NCBI GenBank assembly: GCA_035327565.1
Contig: DAOLDB010000015.1
Location: forward strand, 8,931-72,930
Length of the DNA: 64,000 nt
Direction of reading: 5' to 3'
Source: JABDLO01 sp035327565
Lineage (GTDB): Bacteria; Bacteroidota; Bacteroidia; Chitinophagales; Saprospiraceae
Numbering within the stretch: position 1 is the stretch's first letter; each line of letters begins with the position of its first letter. The notes beneath the pieces were generated by a model. That model was not told the DNA's origin. It saw only the letters and a list, made by a program, of their open reading frames with translations, and did no database searches. A program made the position numbers and the translations under genes. Below, one piece after another: positions 8,553 to 17,176 of this stretch.

Positions 8553-11500
8553 TTACCAGCCGGGGATTATGTTCAAGCCAAATGAGGGACGGCCGTTTTG
8601 GTGAAGAGGCCAGGCATAATAGGGTTCCAGAATCATGGCTCCAAATAAATTGATACGCAATGCAACACCAGCACTGGTAGCCAGGAATGGTTTTAAAAAC
8701 TGCTCTTCCAGAACAGGTTGTCCTCCGGGCCCGATAATGATATTGCCATCCTCATCTCTTCGGGGTACTAACATCGGCATACCATCTCTCAAATGATTGA
8801 ATTCGTTGAATGCCACGCCTGCATCAAAAAAGAATGCAAGGTCAGAGAAGAGAAAGCCGGTGCTGATCAATGATAAATTTCTGGGCCCGGTAAAAGGAAT
8901 TCGGATTTCAAAATTAGTCAATGCCATTTTTGTACCTATCAACTGACCAAAATTTATCCCTTGTTCCTCAACACCTCGCGTGTTAAAAATGGAACCATAG
9001 CCTCTAACAAATCCCATATCTCCCACGTAAATAGGCCATACGGAATTTTCCGTCTGTTCAAAACGCAAATAACTCATTCCCCTCCAAGCAAATGAAAAAG
9101 GCTTTTTCCATATGTATCTTCTGAAATCCATAATAGCCCCATAGTATTGATCGGTTCCGGTGACATATTCCAGTCCAATCCTGAAACGTTGACCAGCCAA
9201 AGGAGAGGTTAAACCAAAATATGAATTGTCACCAACCAAAGCCAGATTACCATTAAAACCAAATCCTTTTCGAAGGGTATAGAAAGGATTTAGCATGATT
9301 TCATCTCCGATTTCTTGTTTATTTCTGTCCTGGGCGGTGAGCCTGTAAGTAAAAGAGGAAGGGTCGAAAAAGTAAAAATCATCGTATATATCATAGCGAA
9401 AACTTCGATATCTCGGTCCTAAATTTCCTTCCAGTCGCAATGTGGTGGAAAAGGGATAATGAGCAAAAATGTCGAGAGCATCGTCAAAAATTCTCAGAAT
9501 GTGGAAAGATTGTTTTAATGTGGTGATCGGACGTCCATCAATAACAACAGAAGAATTATCTTCAGCAAAAGTGACAAATCCGGTTCTCAAAGGTACGTGA
9601 GAAAGTCCCAGCCCCCAGGCCAACCGGTTTTTCCGGTTAAGGTAGGCAAATTGCCCACCTACGTCGAGGATTTCTCCATTCATTGCAATGACAGTAAAGA
9701 TCTGATTATCGCCCAGAATATCAGAGAATAAAAACTGAGCCCCTCCCTGTAGTCCGGTGTAGTTCCTGAAAACATTCCCGGTTGACACACCGATACCTCC
9801 GCCTCCGCCAATATAATCCAACTTAAATTGCGGTCTGTAGGGGACGTTACTGAACATAAAAGGATCAACCAAAGCCACATTATCAATGTTGTTGAGGTTT
9901 GCATTGACGATGTCTGTAACTTCAGGATTATTAAAGGGCAAGGTTCCGGCATCAAAGGATACTGACTTGGGGTCTATCCTTCGGTTCAGCAATTGCTCAG
10001 AGGACGCCTGATAAATACTGTAAGAACCACCATAGTAATGGGTGTACATCACCCGGTCTCTACGTGTGGATACAGCGATAGCCGGTGAATATCGGGTGAT
10101 CCCACTGATTCCGGTAAGCAGATCGGTCATTTGTAAGACTTCACCAGAAAAAGGAATATATTTATATAAGTTTCTGAAGCCGTCCCGGTCGGAATAAAAA
10201 TAAATATTGTCCTCATGATCAAACATGGGATTGAGGTTATCAGCTCCATGAAATACATCCAGGATAGTGATCCGATTACTTACTAAATCCATAATAGCCA
10301 GATCCATCGTATATTTCCCAAAAGTCCTGCCCTGATCAAAACTTCTTTTATCATAGGAAAAAACCAGCTTAGAACCATCGGATGAATGGGAGGCATGGAT
10401 GGCTGAATATTTATCATTGGTCAATTGAGTGACAAGCTTTGTTCGCAAATCAAACTGAAACAGGTCAGATTGTCCATCTACCAGACCGGTCACGACAATA
10501 TGCCTTCCGTCGGGAGCCCACGAAGGTCCGGAAAAAGCAGGCACTCCCGGAATGGTCAGAGTTTCGGTTGTTTTTCCTGATTCAGCATCTTTAATAACCA
10601 ACACGTTTTCTCCTCTTCTGAAAGCAACAAATGCAAATTCGCGGCCATTGGGAGAAAAAGTACCTGCTGATTCCAGATAATTGAAATTATCCAGATCGCT
10701 GTCATTAACTAAACTGGCAACTTTACGTATGATCTCGCCGGTTTGAGCATCAGCCAGAAACAAATCGGTAGAAAAAAGATCCCTCTCAGATAAAAATATT
10801 ACATAGCGCCCATTGGGACTCATAGCCGGAGAAACATTAATCCTCCCGGAGTTCTCAGCCGATAATAATTTTCTTCCCTGAGGCATTTCCACCTTTCCTT
10901 CCAACCAGGGCTTGTAGTGGTTTCGAAGGCCAGATTCCCAAATTTCACTCAGGTTTTCCATACTCATTCCCAGCATGTTTTCAATAGTGTATTGAACACC
11001 GAACAATGCCGTATTTCTGAATAATGGCTTGATCACACCATCACCATAGAGTCCGGCAAGAAAGGAAATCATGGCCTGCCCGTATCGGTATGGAAAATAA
11101 CGCGGATGAGCCAGCCTTCTCACATTAGGGATGTCATCATTTAAAATGGCATCACGCATCCACATTGCTGTGTAGGGATCCACCCGACCAATGGACATAT
11201 ATTCAGCCATCCCTTCTACTAACCATAAAGGCAAATTGGCAAGAGATTGCAGATTGGTTGAATCGCTGTTAAGTATAGAATTAAACTGGAAAGCATGAAC
11301 TATCTCATGTCCCAGCACCTGTTTCGTTTGTTGATTGGTAAAGGTGACAGGCATGATGACCCGGTTTTTAAAAGCTTCAGTAACCCCTCCAGTACCCACA
11401 CCAATTCCGCCGGAAATGGTATTGGTCATTTGAAATTCTGCGTGGTTAGCATAGAAGATCATAGGATTTTTCTTGACAAGGTCTTCCTGCAAAACCGCTT

Positions 11501-11717
11501 TATGAAAGTCATACCAGAGCTCAGACAATTGTCCCAGGTGTTCAACTACTTCCTGATTCTTAAAATAGTGATAGATCTGATAATGCTCTGTCTCTTTCAC
11601 TTTGAAATCAAAGCTTCTGTAGCGGGGTTTGTTCCTACCAAAATATTGAGCCTCCAGCACTGTAGAGGAAAGAATTCCAATGATGAGAAATAATATAAAC
11701 CGATTCATCACAAACAT
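8553..11717 (-). CDS. Peptidase-MA-like/TolB-propeller/BamA-type barrel fusion, outer membrane protein
   Basis: This 1054-residue protein has three parts. After a signal peptide (about residues 1-23; an alternative Met at residue 4 is equally good) comes a gluzincin-like domain with HEIVH at 137-141 and candidate third ligands Glu168 or Glu172 in VEGMAEY, as in the peptidase MA/basic secretory protein group. Residues about 280-600 contain WD40-like TolB/PD40 repeats (MSPNGRYVIFLS, FSPNGREFAFV, WAPDGRHIVVT). The C-terminal part from about 630 is an Omp85/BamA-type beta barrel. It has a VRGYGS motif at 904-909, the lid-loop VRGY signature of the superfamily, and it ends in a hydrophobic beta-rich stretch. 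It should sit in the outer membrane with the protease-like and propeller domains in the periplasm or outside. No POTRA domain is obvious. Function is unknown. Confidence 0.82.
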   Translation of the reverse strand: MFVMNRFILFLIIGILSSTVLEAQYFGRNKPRYRSFDFKVKETEHYQIYHYFKNQEVVEHLGQLSELWYDFHKAVLQEDLVKKNPMIFYANHAEFQMTNTISGGIGVGTGGVTEAFKNRVIMPVTFTNQQTKQVLGHEIVHAFQFNSILNSDSTNLQSLANLPLWLVEGMAEYMSIGRVDPYTAMWMRDAILNDDIPNVRRLAHPRYFPYRYGQAMISFLAGLYGDGVIKPLFRNTALFGVQYTIENMLGMSMENLSEIWESGLRNHYKPWLEGKVEMPQGRKLLSAENSGRINVSPAMSPNGRYVIFLSERDLFSTDLFLADAQTGEIIRKVASLVNDSDLDNFNYLESAGTFSPNGREFAFVAFRRGENVLVIKDAESGKTTETLTIPGVPAFSGPSWAPDGRHIVVTGLVDGQSDLFQFDLRTKLVTQLTNDKYSAIHASHSSDGSKLVFSYDKRSFDQGRTFGKYTMDLAIMDLVSNRITILDVFHGADNLNPMFDHEDNIYFYSDRDGFRNLYKYIPFSGEVLQMTDLLTGISGITRYSPAIAVSTRRDRVMYTHYYGGSYSIYQASSEQLLNRRIDPKSVSFDAGTLPFNNPEVTDIVNANLNNIDNVALVDPFMFSNVPYRPQFKLDYIGGGGGIGVSTGNVFRNYTGLQGGAQFLFSDILGDNQIFTVIAMNGEILDVGGQFAYLNRKNRLAWGLGLSHVPLRTGFVTFAEDNSSVVIDGRPITTLKQSFHILRIFDDALDIFAHYPFSTTLRLEGNLGPRYRSFRYDIYDDFYFFDPSSFTYRLTAQDRNKQEIGDEIMLNPFYTLRKGFGFNGNLALVGDNSYFGLTSPLAGQRFRIGLEYVTGTDQYYGAIMDFRRYIWKKPFSFAWRGMSYLRFEQTENSVWPIYVGDMGFVRGYGSIFNTRGVEEQGINFGQLIGTKMALTNFEIRIPFTGPRNLSLISTGFLFSDLAFFFDAGVAFNEFNHLRDGMPMLVPRRDEDGNIIIGPGGQPVLEEQFLKPFLATSAGVALRINLFGAMILEPYYAWPLHQNGRPSFGLNIIPGW

Positions 11718-12036
11718 TTTAATTATTACCCATAAAATCCCGGGTACGATAAAAGTGCTTTGTCACTTTAACAAATATACCCTTATGGGAAGTTCTGAAA
11801 AGAAACAAAGAGTTGTTTTTTTATTTTAGTCTTCAAAGATTACAAGTTGTAAACTCTGTTTCTGCCAGTGTATGTTCTTTAAACATAATTTACGCAAAAT
11901 GTTATATAGTGGGTTGGGACACCACGCGTTAATTTATTCTTAAACATCTGAAAGGATGATTATATAGTAAGAGTAAAGGAAGAATCAGGTTTTTATTTAC
12001 TTTGAGTTTTGTGTTTTAGCCGGCATTACACATAAT
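11718..12036. other. Gene-poor gap
   Basis: About 320 bp lie between two minus-strand genes. No plausible frame, strong hairpin or repeat was seen. Confidence 0.6.
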
Positions 12037-13404
12037 TTATCGGATAATTGTAATGTCTCCCTTAATGATCTTAATATTATTAGGATTCTGAGAGGGAGAA
12101 AACTTAAAAAGCCAAACTAATACTTGAGGTTGAAGCAGCTTTCCTTTAAACATCCCATCAAAAGTTGATGATTTATTGTTTTTGTCAAAAAAAACCAAAT
12201 TTCCCCATCGATCATAGATATATAGCTCTCCTTCAAATTCAACATCAGAATCATAATAGAAAACAGCTGATGAATTATTTCCGCCGGGTGTAGGATTAAA
12301 AATATTTGGAGCATATACTGACACCTGACAATGGGTTTCTCTAACCTCAAAATACATTGTTATTCCTCCACAAAGGCTGTCAATTGAAGCATAATATTGA
12401 CCGGGAGAATGAATTTCAATGGATTGTCCAGTAATTCCATTATTCCATGATCCAGGCACAGGCAGATGGGTTTCTAAAGTGAGTTTTTGGCCCGGACATA
12501 TGCTGGTATCAATGTGAAGGTCATCTTTAAATAACCCTATAATTTGAACAGTATCCTTCAAGTAACACGAGCCTGCATCGGCAAGGATAACATAGGTCCC
12601 CGGCTCATCAATCGACCTTCTTCCACCAAACACATTATCTTCCCATATCAAATCCAGGTTATAAAATTCAATATCAAAATGAATAACCGAGTCTTTGCAC
12701 AAATAAAGAACATCGGGCAACACATCAAATGGATCTACAATGATATCGTCTACAAAAAAGTAACTAAAATGTAAGCTGGACGAAGTTATACAGTCGGCAA
12801 TGGTTTCTTCATCGGTTTTTAGGTTTCCTATCTGAATACGGATTTCATTTCCTTCTCCGGTATAGCAAGACTGTAGCAATGTCCAGGTGGAAATATCATC
12901 AATGATTTCTTCCGGCTCAATAGCCATAATTGCTTCAGAACGGTTGGTGATAAAATTCAATCCAATCCCATTGGTAAAACAAAAAGTACTTTCGATATCA
13001 GAGGGACATCTTCCCCAGGGACGAACATGCATGGCTACATAATAATCTATCCCCTTTTTCATGGGACTAAGGAAATGTGTTGAAAATAATTCTCTGCTGG
13101 AATGTCCATATGTAGCGATACCGGCAAAAGCGTTGCCCGAATTAGGATTAACGGTAGTACAAGGTAAGATCAAAGGGGGTCTTAAAAATCCCAATGTCGC
13201 TTCAGTGTGGAACAAGTCCGGAGTTTGATTATCGATGCGCCAGGGCACAGCCAGTTCAAGCAATCCTGATATAGTAACCTGCCCTGTTAAAGTCTCGAAT
13301 CCGGGATTAGGAACAATATTTTGACAGGGAAGAAAATGTAAAAACTGAAACTGAACAAAAAAAAACAAGAATAATCGCAATGAACAATACTTTATTTTCC
13401 ACAA
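12037..13404 (-). CDS. Secreted protein with gliding-motility-type (type B) T9SS C-terminal domain
   Basis: The 455-residue protein starts with a hydrophobic segment rich in Phe and Leu (about residues 8-28), read as a signal peptide. The N-terminal ~200 residues begin with NIVPNPGFETL, a common opening of Bacteroidota carbohydrate-binding-like jelly-roll domains. They are followed by an Ig-like stretch. The last ~90 residues are a CHU_C/gliding-motility C-terminal domain: APNIFNPTPGGNN, then LYIYDRWGNLVF, then WLFKF and KGDITIIR. That domain is the type B export signal of the type IX secretion system. The cargo function is unknown; a surface adhesin or matrix protein is plausible. A terminator was not seen. 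Confidence 0.86.
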   Translation of the reverse strand: MWKIKYCSLRLFLFFFVQFQFLHFLPCQNIVPNPGFETLTGQVTISGLLELAVPWRIDNQTPDLFHTEATLGFLRPPLILPCTTVNPNSGNAFAGIATYGHSSRELFSTHFLSPMKKGIDYYVAMHVRPWGRCPSDIESTFCFTNGIGLNFITNRSEAIMAIEPEEIIDDISTWTLLQSCYTGEGNEIRIQIGNLKTDEETIADCITSSSLHFSYFFVDDIIVDPFDVLPDVLYLCKDSVIHFDIEFYNLDLIWEDNVFGGRRSIDEPGTYVILADAGSCYLKDTVQIIGLFKDDLHIDTSICPGQKLTLETHLPVPGSWNNGITGQSIEIHSPGQYYASIDSLCGGITMYFEVRETHCQVSVYAPNIFNPTPGGNNSSAVFYYDSDVEFEGELYIYDRWGNLVFFDKNNKSSTFDGMFKGKLLQPQVLVWLFKFSPSQNPNNIKIIKGDITIIR

Positions 13405-13495
13405 AATATAATAATATTTAACATAATAACTATGATCAAGGGATAATCACAAAATAAGATTATTCAACAAGCTAAGGTGCAAATGCAAGGCCATG

Positions 13496-15025
13496 TTACA
13501 GATCAAACTGAATGCCCTGGGCTAACGGAATTTCAGTACTGTAATTGATGGTGTTGGTCTGCCTTCGCATATAAATCTTCCAGGAATCAGAACCTGATTC
13601 GCGTCCACCACCGGTTTCTTTCTCTCCACCGAAGGCACCACCAATTTCTGCACCACTGGTTCCGATATTAATATTGGCAATGCCACAATCCGAGCCAGCA
13701 GCACTTAAGAACAATTCGGATTCCCTGATATCACGGGTCATGATGGCAGAAGAGAGACCCTGTGGCACATCGTTTTGTATAGCAATGGCTTCCTCCACAG
13801 AACCTGAATATTTAATGAGGTACAAAATGGGGGCAAAAGTCTCATGTTGGACAATGGGTAAATGATTAGTAACTTCAGCAATACAGGGTCTTACATAGCA
13901 GCCGCTATTATATTCCGCCCCATCAAGGATTCCCCCTTCGACTATAAAATGACCTCCCTGGTCTTTTACAGACTGAATAGTAAGAAGGTATTGCTTAACA
14001 GAATCTTTGTCGATCAAAGGACCAGTGTGGTTAGATTCATCAAGAGGGTTGCCAATCTTCAATTGAGCATAGGCATGAATAAGTCGGTCACGCACTTCAT
14101 TATAAACGGACTTATGAACAATCAACCGACGGGTGGTGGTACACCTTTGTCCACAGGTGCCAACTGCGCCAAAAACAGCCCCTGCAATCACTAGCTTAAT
14201 GTCTGCAGTAGGAGTGATGATTATGGCGTTATTTCCGCCTAGCTCCAGAAGAGTTTTTCCTAGCCTTCGAGCCACTGCCTCTGCAACCTGTCTTCCCATC
14301 CGGGTACTTCCGGTTGCCGAAATAAGGGGAAGACGAGAATCGTTACTCAACCACTCACCCACTTTATAGTCACCATTTATTATGCAACTAACACCTTCCG
14401 GAACATTATTTCTTGTAAGAACCTTGTGGAAAAGCTTTTGACAGGCCACAGAGCATAATGGTGTTTTTTCACTGCCTTTCCAAACTACACAATCTCCGCA
14501 GACCAAAGCAATCATAGCATTCCAGGACCAAACGGCCACTGGAAAATTGAACGCCGAAATTATGCCGACAACTCCCAAGGGATGCCATTGTTCGTACATT
14601 CTGTGAAAGGGTCTTTCCGAATGCATTGTCAGACCGTATAACTGGCGGGAGAGTCCTACGGCAAAATCACATATGTCGATCATTTCTTGTACTTCTCCCA
14701 GGCCTTCCTGTACGGATTTTCCCATTTCATAAGATACGAGACGACCCAGAGCAACTTTGTGTTTTCTTAGTTCATCACCATATTGTCTCACAATTTCTCC
14801 TCTTCTGGGTGCAGGCACTAGCCTCCACTCCCTAAAAGCGATGACAGCGGATTTGACAACATGTTCATATTCTTCCCGGGAGGTTTTGCTTACTTTGCCA
14901 ATCAATTTTCCATCAACCGGGGAAAAAGATTCTAAATATTGACTGGAGTTGGAGGAATGTACACCAGTCCAGGACCCGTTATTTGTTGATTGAAGACCTA
15001 AATCCTTGAGAAATGTTAAATCCAT
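13496..15025 (-). CDS. ALDH7-family aldehyde dehydrogenase (aminoadipate-semialdehyde/P6C type)
   Basis: This 509-residue soluble enzyme has the full ALDH fold. Catalytic Cys295 lies in GTCGQRCT, general base Glu261 in LLELGGNN, and the NAD site motif is FNFPVAVWSWN. The sequence GEVQEMIDICDFAVGLSRQ and the EQWHPLGVVGIISAFNFP block match the antiquitin/AmaB subgroup. That subgroup oxidises alpha-aminoadipic semialdehyde, in equilibrium with piperideine-6-carboxylate, in lysine degradation. No other lysine-catabolic gene lies in this window, so the pathway role rests on subfamily signatures. The start at 15025 is an ATG and length matches the family. Confidence 0.9.
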   Translation of the reverse strand: MDLTFLKDLGLQSTNNGSWTGVHSSNSSQYLESFSPVDGKLIGKVSKTSREEYEHVVKSAVIAFREWRLVPAPRRGEIVRQYGDELRKHKVALGRLVSYEMGKSVQEGLGEVQEMIDICDFAVGLSRQLYGLTMHSERPFHRMYEQWHPLGVVGIISAFNFPVAVWSWNAMIALVCGDCVVWKGSEKTPLCSVACQKLFHKVLTRNNVPEGVSCIINGDYKVGEWLSNDSRLPLISATGSTRMGRQVAEAVARRLGKTLLELGGNNAIIITPTADIKLVIAGAVFGAVGTCGQRCTTTRRLIVHKSVYNEVRDRLIHAYAQLKIGNPLDESNHTGPLIDKDSVKQYLLTIQSVKDQGGHFIVEGGILDGAEYNSGCYVRPCIAEVTNHLPIVQHETFAPILYLIKYSGSVEEAIAIQNDVPQGLSSAIMTRDIRESELFLSAAGSDCGIANINIGTSGAEIGGAFGGEKETGGGRESGSDSWKIYMRRQTNTINYSTEIPLAQGIQFDL

Positions 15026-15307
15026 ATGAATGTGATTTTAAAAAACCGGATTCAACATTGAAAACCGGCAAATGGTTGATTTGTTGGAGCGCAAAAGTAA
15101 TAATTAGTATGGGTAGTTCCATCCAAATGCACTCTTATTTGAAAGATATCAACAGGAATGATTTTTATCAACTGCGATTATTTCCATCTGAAATGATTAA
15201 TTTTGAATAATTAAGTCTTTATTAATTAAGGGACTGATCTTAGTTTTATTTTAATGTAATGGGTATGAACACAGGAGGTGTGTTCCATCCAAATGAACTT
15301 TTGTAAA

Positions 15308-16087
15308 ATGGAAAACAATCCAACCGGAATATATTTTGAATTACTCGCAGCAAAAAGGGAGGGACGAAAAAAACTTGCTGTTTTAATCGATCCTGACAAG
15401 TTGAGACTGGGAAAAATCAACCAGGTCATAGAATTAGCCTCCAGACATGGGGTAGATTATTTTTTTATCGGAGGCAGTCTCGTTGTCAATGATATGCTGG
15501 ATAATGTTCTCCAGGAAATCAAACAGAAGTGCAGTATTCCGATGATATTATTTCCGGGAAATTCTTTTCAATTGAGTTATAAAGCAGACGCGTTGTTATT
15601 CCTTTCTTTGATTTCGGGGAGAAATGCCGAACTCCTGATCGGTAAACATGTAGTAACAGCGCCTTTTTTAAAGTTGAGCCCATTGGAGATATTGTCTACT
15701 GGATATATATTGATCGATGGTGGGGTTCCGACGACAGTAAGTTATATGAGCAATACCCAGCCCATACCTTCCAACAAAGACGATATAGCCTTGTGTACGG
15801 CAATGGCTGGAGAAATGTTAGGAATGAAGCTTGTATTTTTGGATGCAGGCAGTGGGGCGGCACACCCAGTGCCGGAATCCATGATCAATCTGGTAGCATC
15901 GGGCATTCAAATACCGGTGATCGTGGGAGGAGGGATTATTACACCGGAGAAAGCACTAAGGAATGTCAAAGCAGGTGCGGACGTAATTGTGGTGGGCAAT
16001 GCCATAGAAAAGAATCCTGAATTAATTCCTGAACTGACTTCCGCCATTCATTCATACCGGATTGCTGACCGGTTAGTGGAAGGGTAA
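15308..16087 (+). CDS. Geranylgeranylglyceryl/heptaprenylglyceryl phosphate synthase (GGGPS, PcrB-like)
   Basis: The 259-residue TIM-barrel protein has family motifs AVLIDPDKL near residues 23-31, FIGGSLVV, LFPGN, YILIDGG, FLDAGSGA, the phosphate-binding VIVGGGI and ADVIVVGNAIE. GGGPS joins sn-glycerol-1-phosphate to a polyprenyl diphosphate through an ether bond, the first step of archaeal-type lipids. Group II enzymes are established in many Bacteroidota. The ATG at 15308 gives a family-like N-terminus; ATG 15293 and GTG 15278 are in frame, and an AGGAGG sits at 15273-15278, about 14 nt before ATG 15293. The gene is followed 35 bp later by rsgA. Confidence 0.9.
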   Translation: MENNPTGIYFELLAAKREGRKKLAVLIDPDKLRLGKINQVIELASRHGVDYFFIGGSLVVNDMLDNVLQEIKQKCSIPMILFPGNSFQLSYKADALLFLSLISGRNAELLIGKHVVTAPFLKLSPLEILSTGYILIDGGVPTTVSYMSNTQPIPSNKDDIALCTAMAGEMLGMKLVFLDAGSGAAHPVPESMINLVASGIQIPVIVGGGIITPEKALRNVKAGADVIVVGNAIEKNPELIPELTSAIHSYRIADRLVEG

Positions 16088-16122
16088 TGATTATACATTT
16101 GTTCATTTTTAAATAAGAAAAC

Positions 16123-17067
16123 TTGAGAAGAGGTATCGTTGTAAAGTCAACCGGAAGTTGGTACAATGTAAAGCTGGAAAACGGAGAAGTACTGGCATGT
16201 CGAATCCGGGGAAAATTTAAACTGGGAGAACTCAAGTTGACCAATCCGGTAGCAGTCGGGGATGTTGTAGATATTGAAATGGAAAGCGATCTTAATGGAA
16301 TGATTGTACAGATTTTGCCCAGAAGAAATTATGTGGTAAGGCAATCTCCCAGGAAAAAACATGATGTGCATCTCTTAGCCAGCAATATTGATCAGGCTTT
16401 ATTAATTGCTACAATTGTTCAACCCAATTTGAAGCAGGGGTTCATAGACCGGTTTTTGCTTATGACAGAACCCTACAATATTCCTGTTCATATTGCTTTT
16501 AATAAAAGCGATGTGTATGGCGAGGAAGAGCGGGCAATGTACAAATACATAAAGGAGGTGTATGAAAACATTGGGTACAGGGTGTTCTTGGTTTCCGCAC
16601 TCGATAAAACAGGAATAGAGGAATTAAAAATGCTTTTAAAAGATCGATACACTCTGTTGAGCGGGCAGTCAGGTGTTGGTAAATCAACGTTAATCAATGC
16701 CATTGATCCCTCATTTAGCTTGAAAACAGGAGAGCTGTCAGAATATTCAGGTAAAGGTCAGCATACAACGACATTTGCAGAAATGTTTCATTTGCAATTA
16801 GGTGGCGCAATCATCGATACCCCGGGTATAAAGACTTTGTCGTTTAATCATTTGGAAGTGCTGGACATCGCACATAATTTTCGTGAATTTTTTGCCGCTT
16901 CAGGACAATGTAAATTTTCAAATTGTACTCACCGAAATGAGCCAGGGTGTGCTGTGAAGCGGCTGGTGGAAAGCGGACAGATTTCGGAGCTCAGGTATAT
17001 CAATTATGTGACCATTCTGGAAGAGGTAGAGGATCAGAATTATTGGGAAAGGCACAGGGATATATAA
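16123..17067 (+). CDS. rsgA: Small ribosomal subunit biogenesis GTPase RsgA
   Basis: The 314-residue protein has the circularly permuted GTPase order of RsgA. An OB fold opens with VVKSTGSWYNV, then come G4 NKSD (127-130), G1 GQSGVGKS (181-188) and G3 DTPG (232-235). A C-terminal zinc knuckle follows with Cys263, Cys268, His270 and Cys276. RsgA releases RbfA and checks late 30S maturation. The start is a TTG: no in-frame ATG lies nearby, and the family N-terminus begins here. It follows the GGGPS gene on the same strand and may be co-transcribed with it. Confidence 0.94.
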   Translation: MRRGIVVKSTGSWYNVKLENGEVLACRIRGKFKLGELKLTNPVAVGDVVDIEMESDLNGMIVQILPRRNYVVRQSPRKKHDVHLLASNIDQALLIATIVQPNLKQGFIDRFLLMTEPYNIPVHIAFNKSDVYGEEERAMYKYIKEVYENIGYRVFLVSALDKTGIEELKMLLKDRYTLLSGQSGVGKSTLINAIDPSFSLKTGELSEYSGKGQHTTTFAEMFHLQLGGAIIDTPGIKTLSFNHLEVLDIAHNFREFFAASGQCKFSNCTHRNEPGCAVKRLVESGQISELRYINYVTILEEVEDQNYWERHRDI

Positions 17068-17176
17068 AACCAGAATGTTGAACTATATTTTTCAACTTTA
17101 AGGAAGCAAACAGAATATAACTTAGTAGTCGTTTTCAATATATGTGGCAACTAATGACCAGGAATAAAAATGATTT

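Noticed and set aside
11295..11693. 132-codon plus-strand frame
   Set aside because: It is opposite the peptidase-MA domain whose HEIVH motif is intact; a shadow frame.
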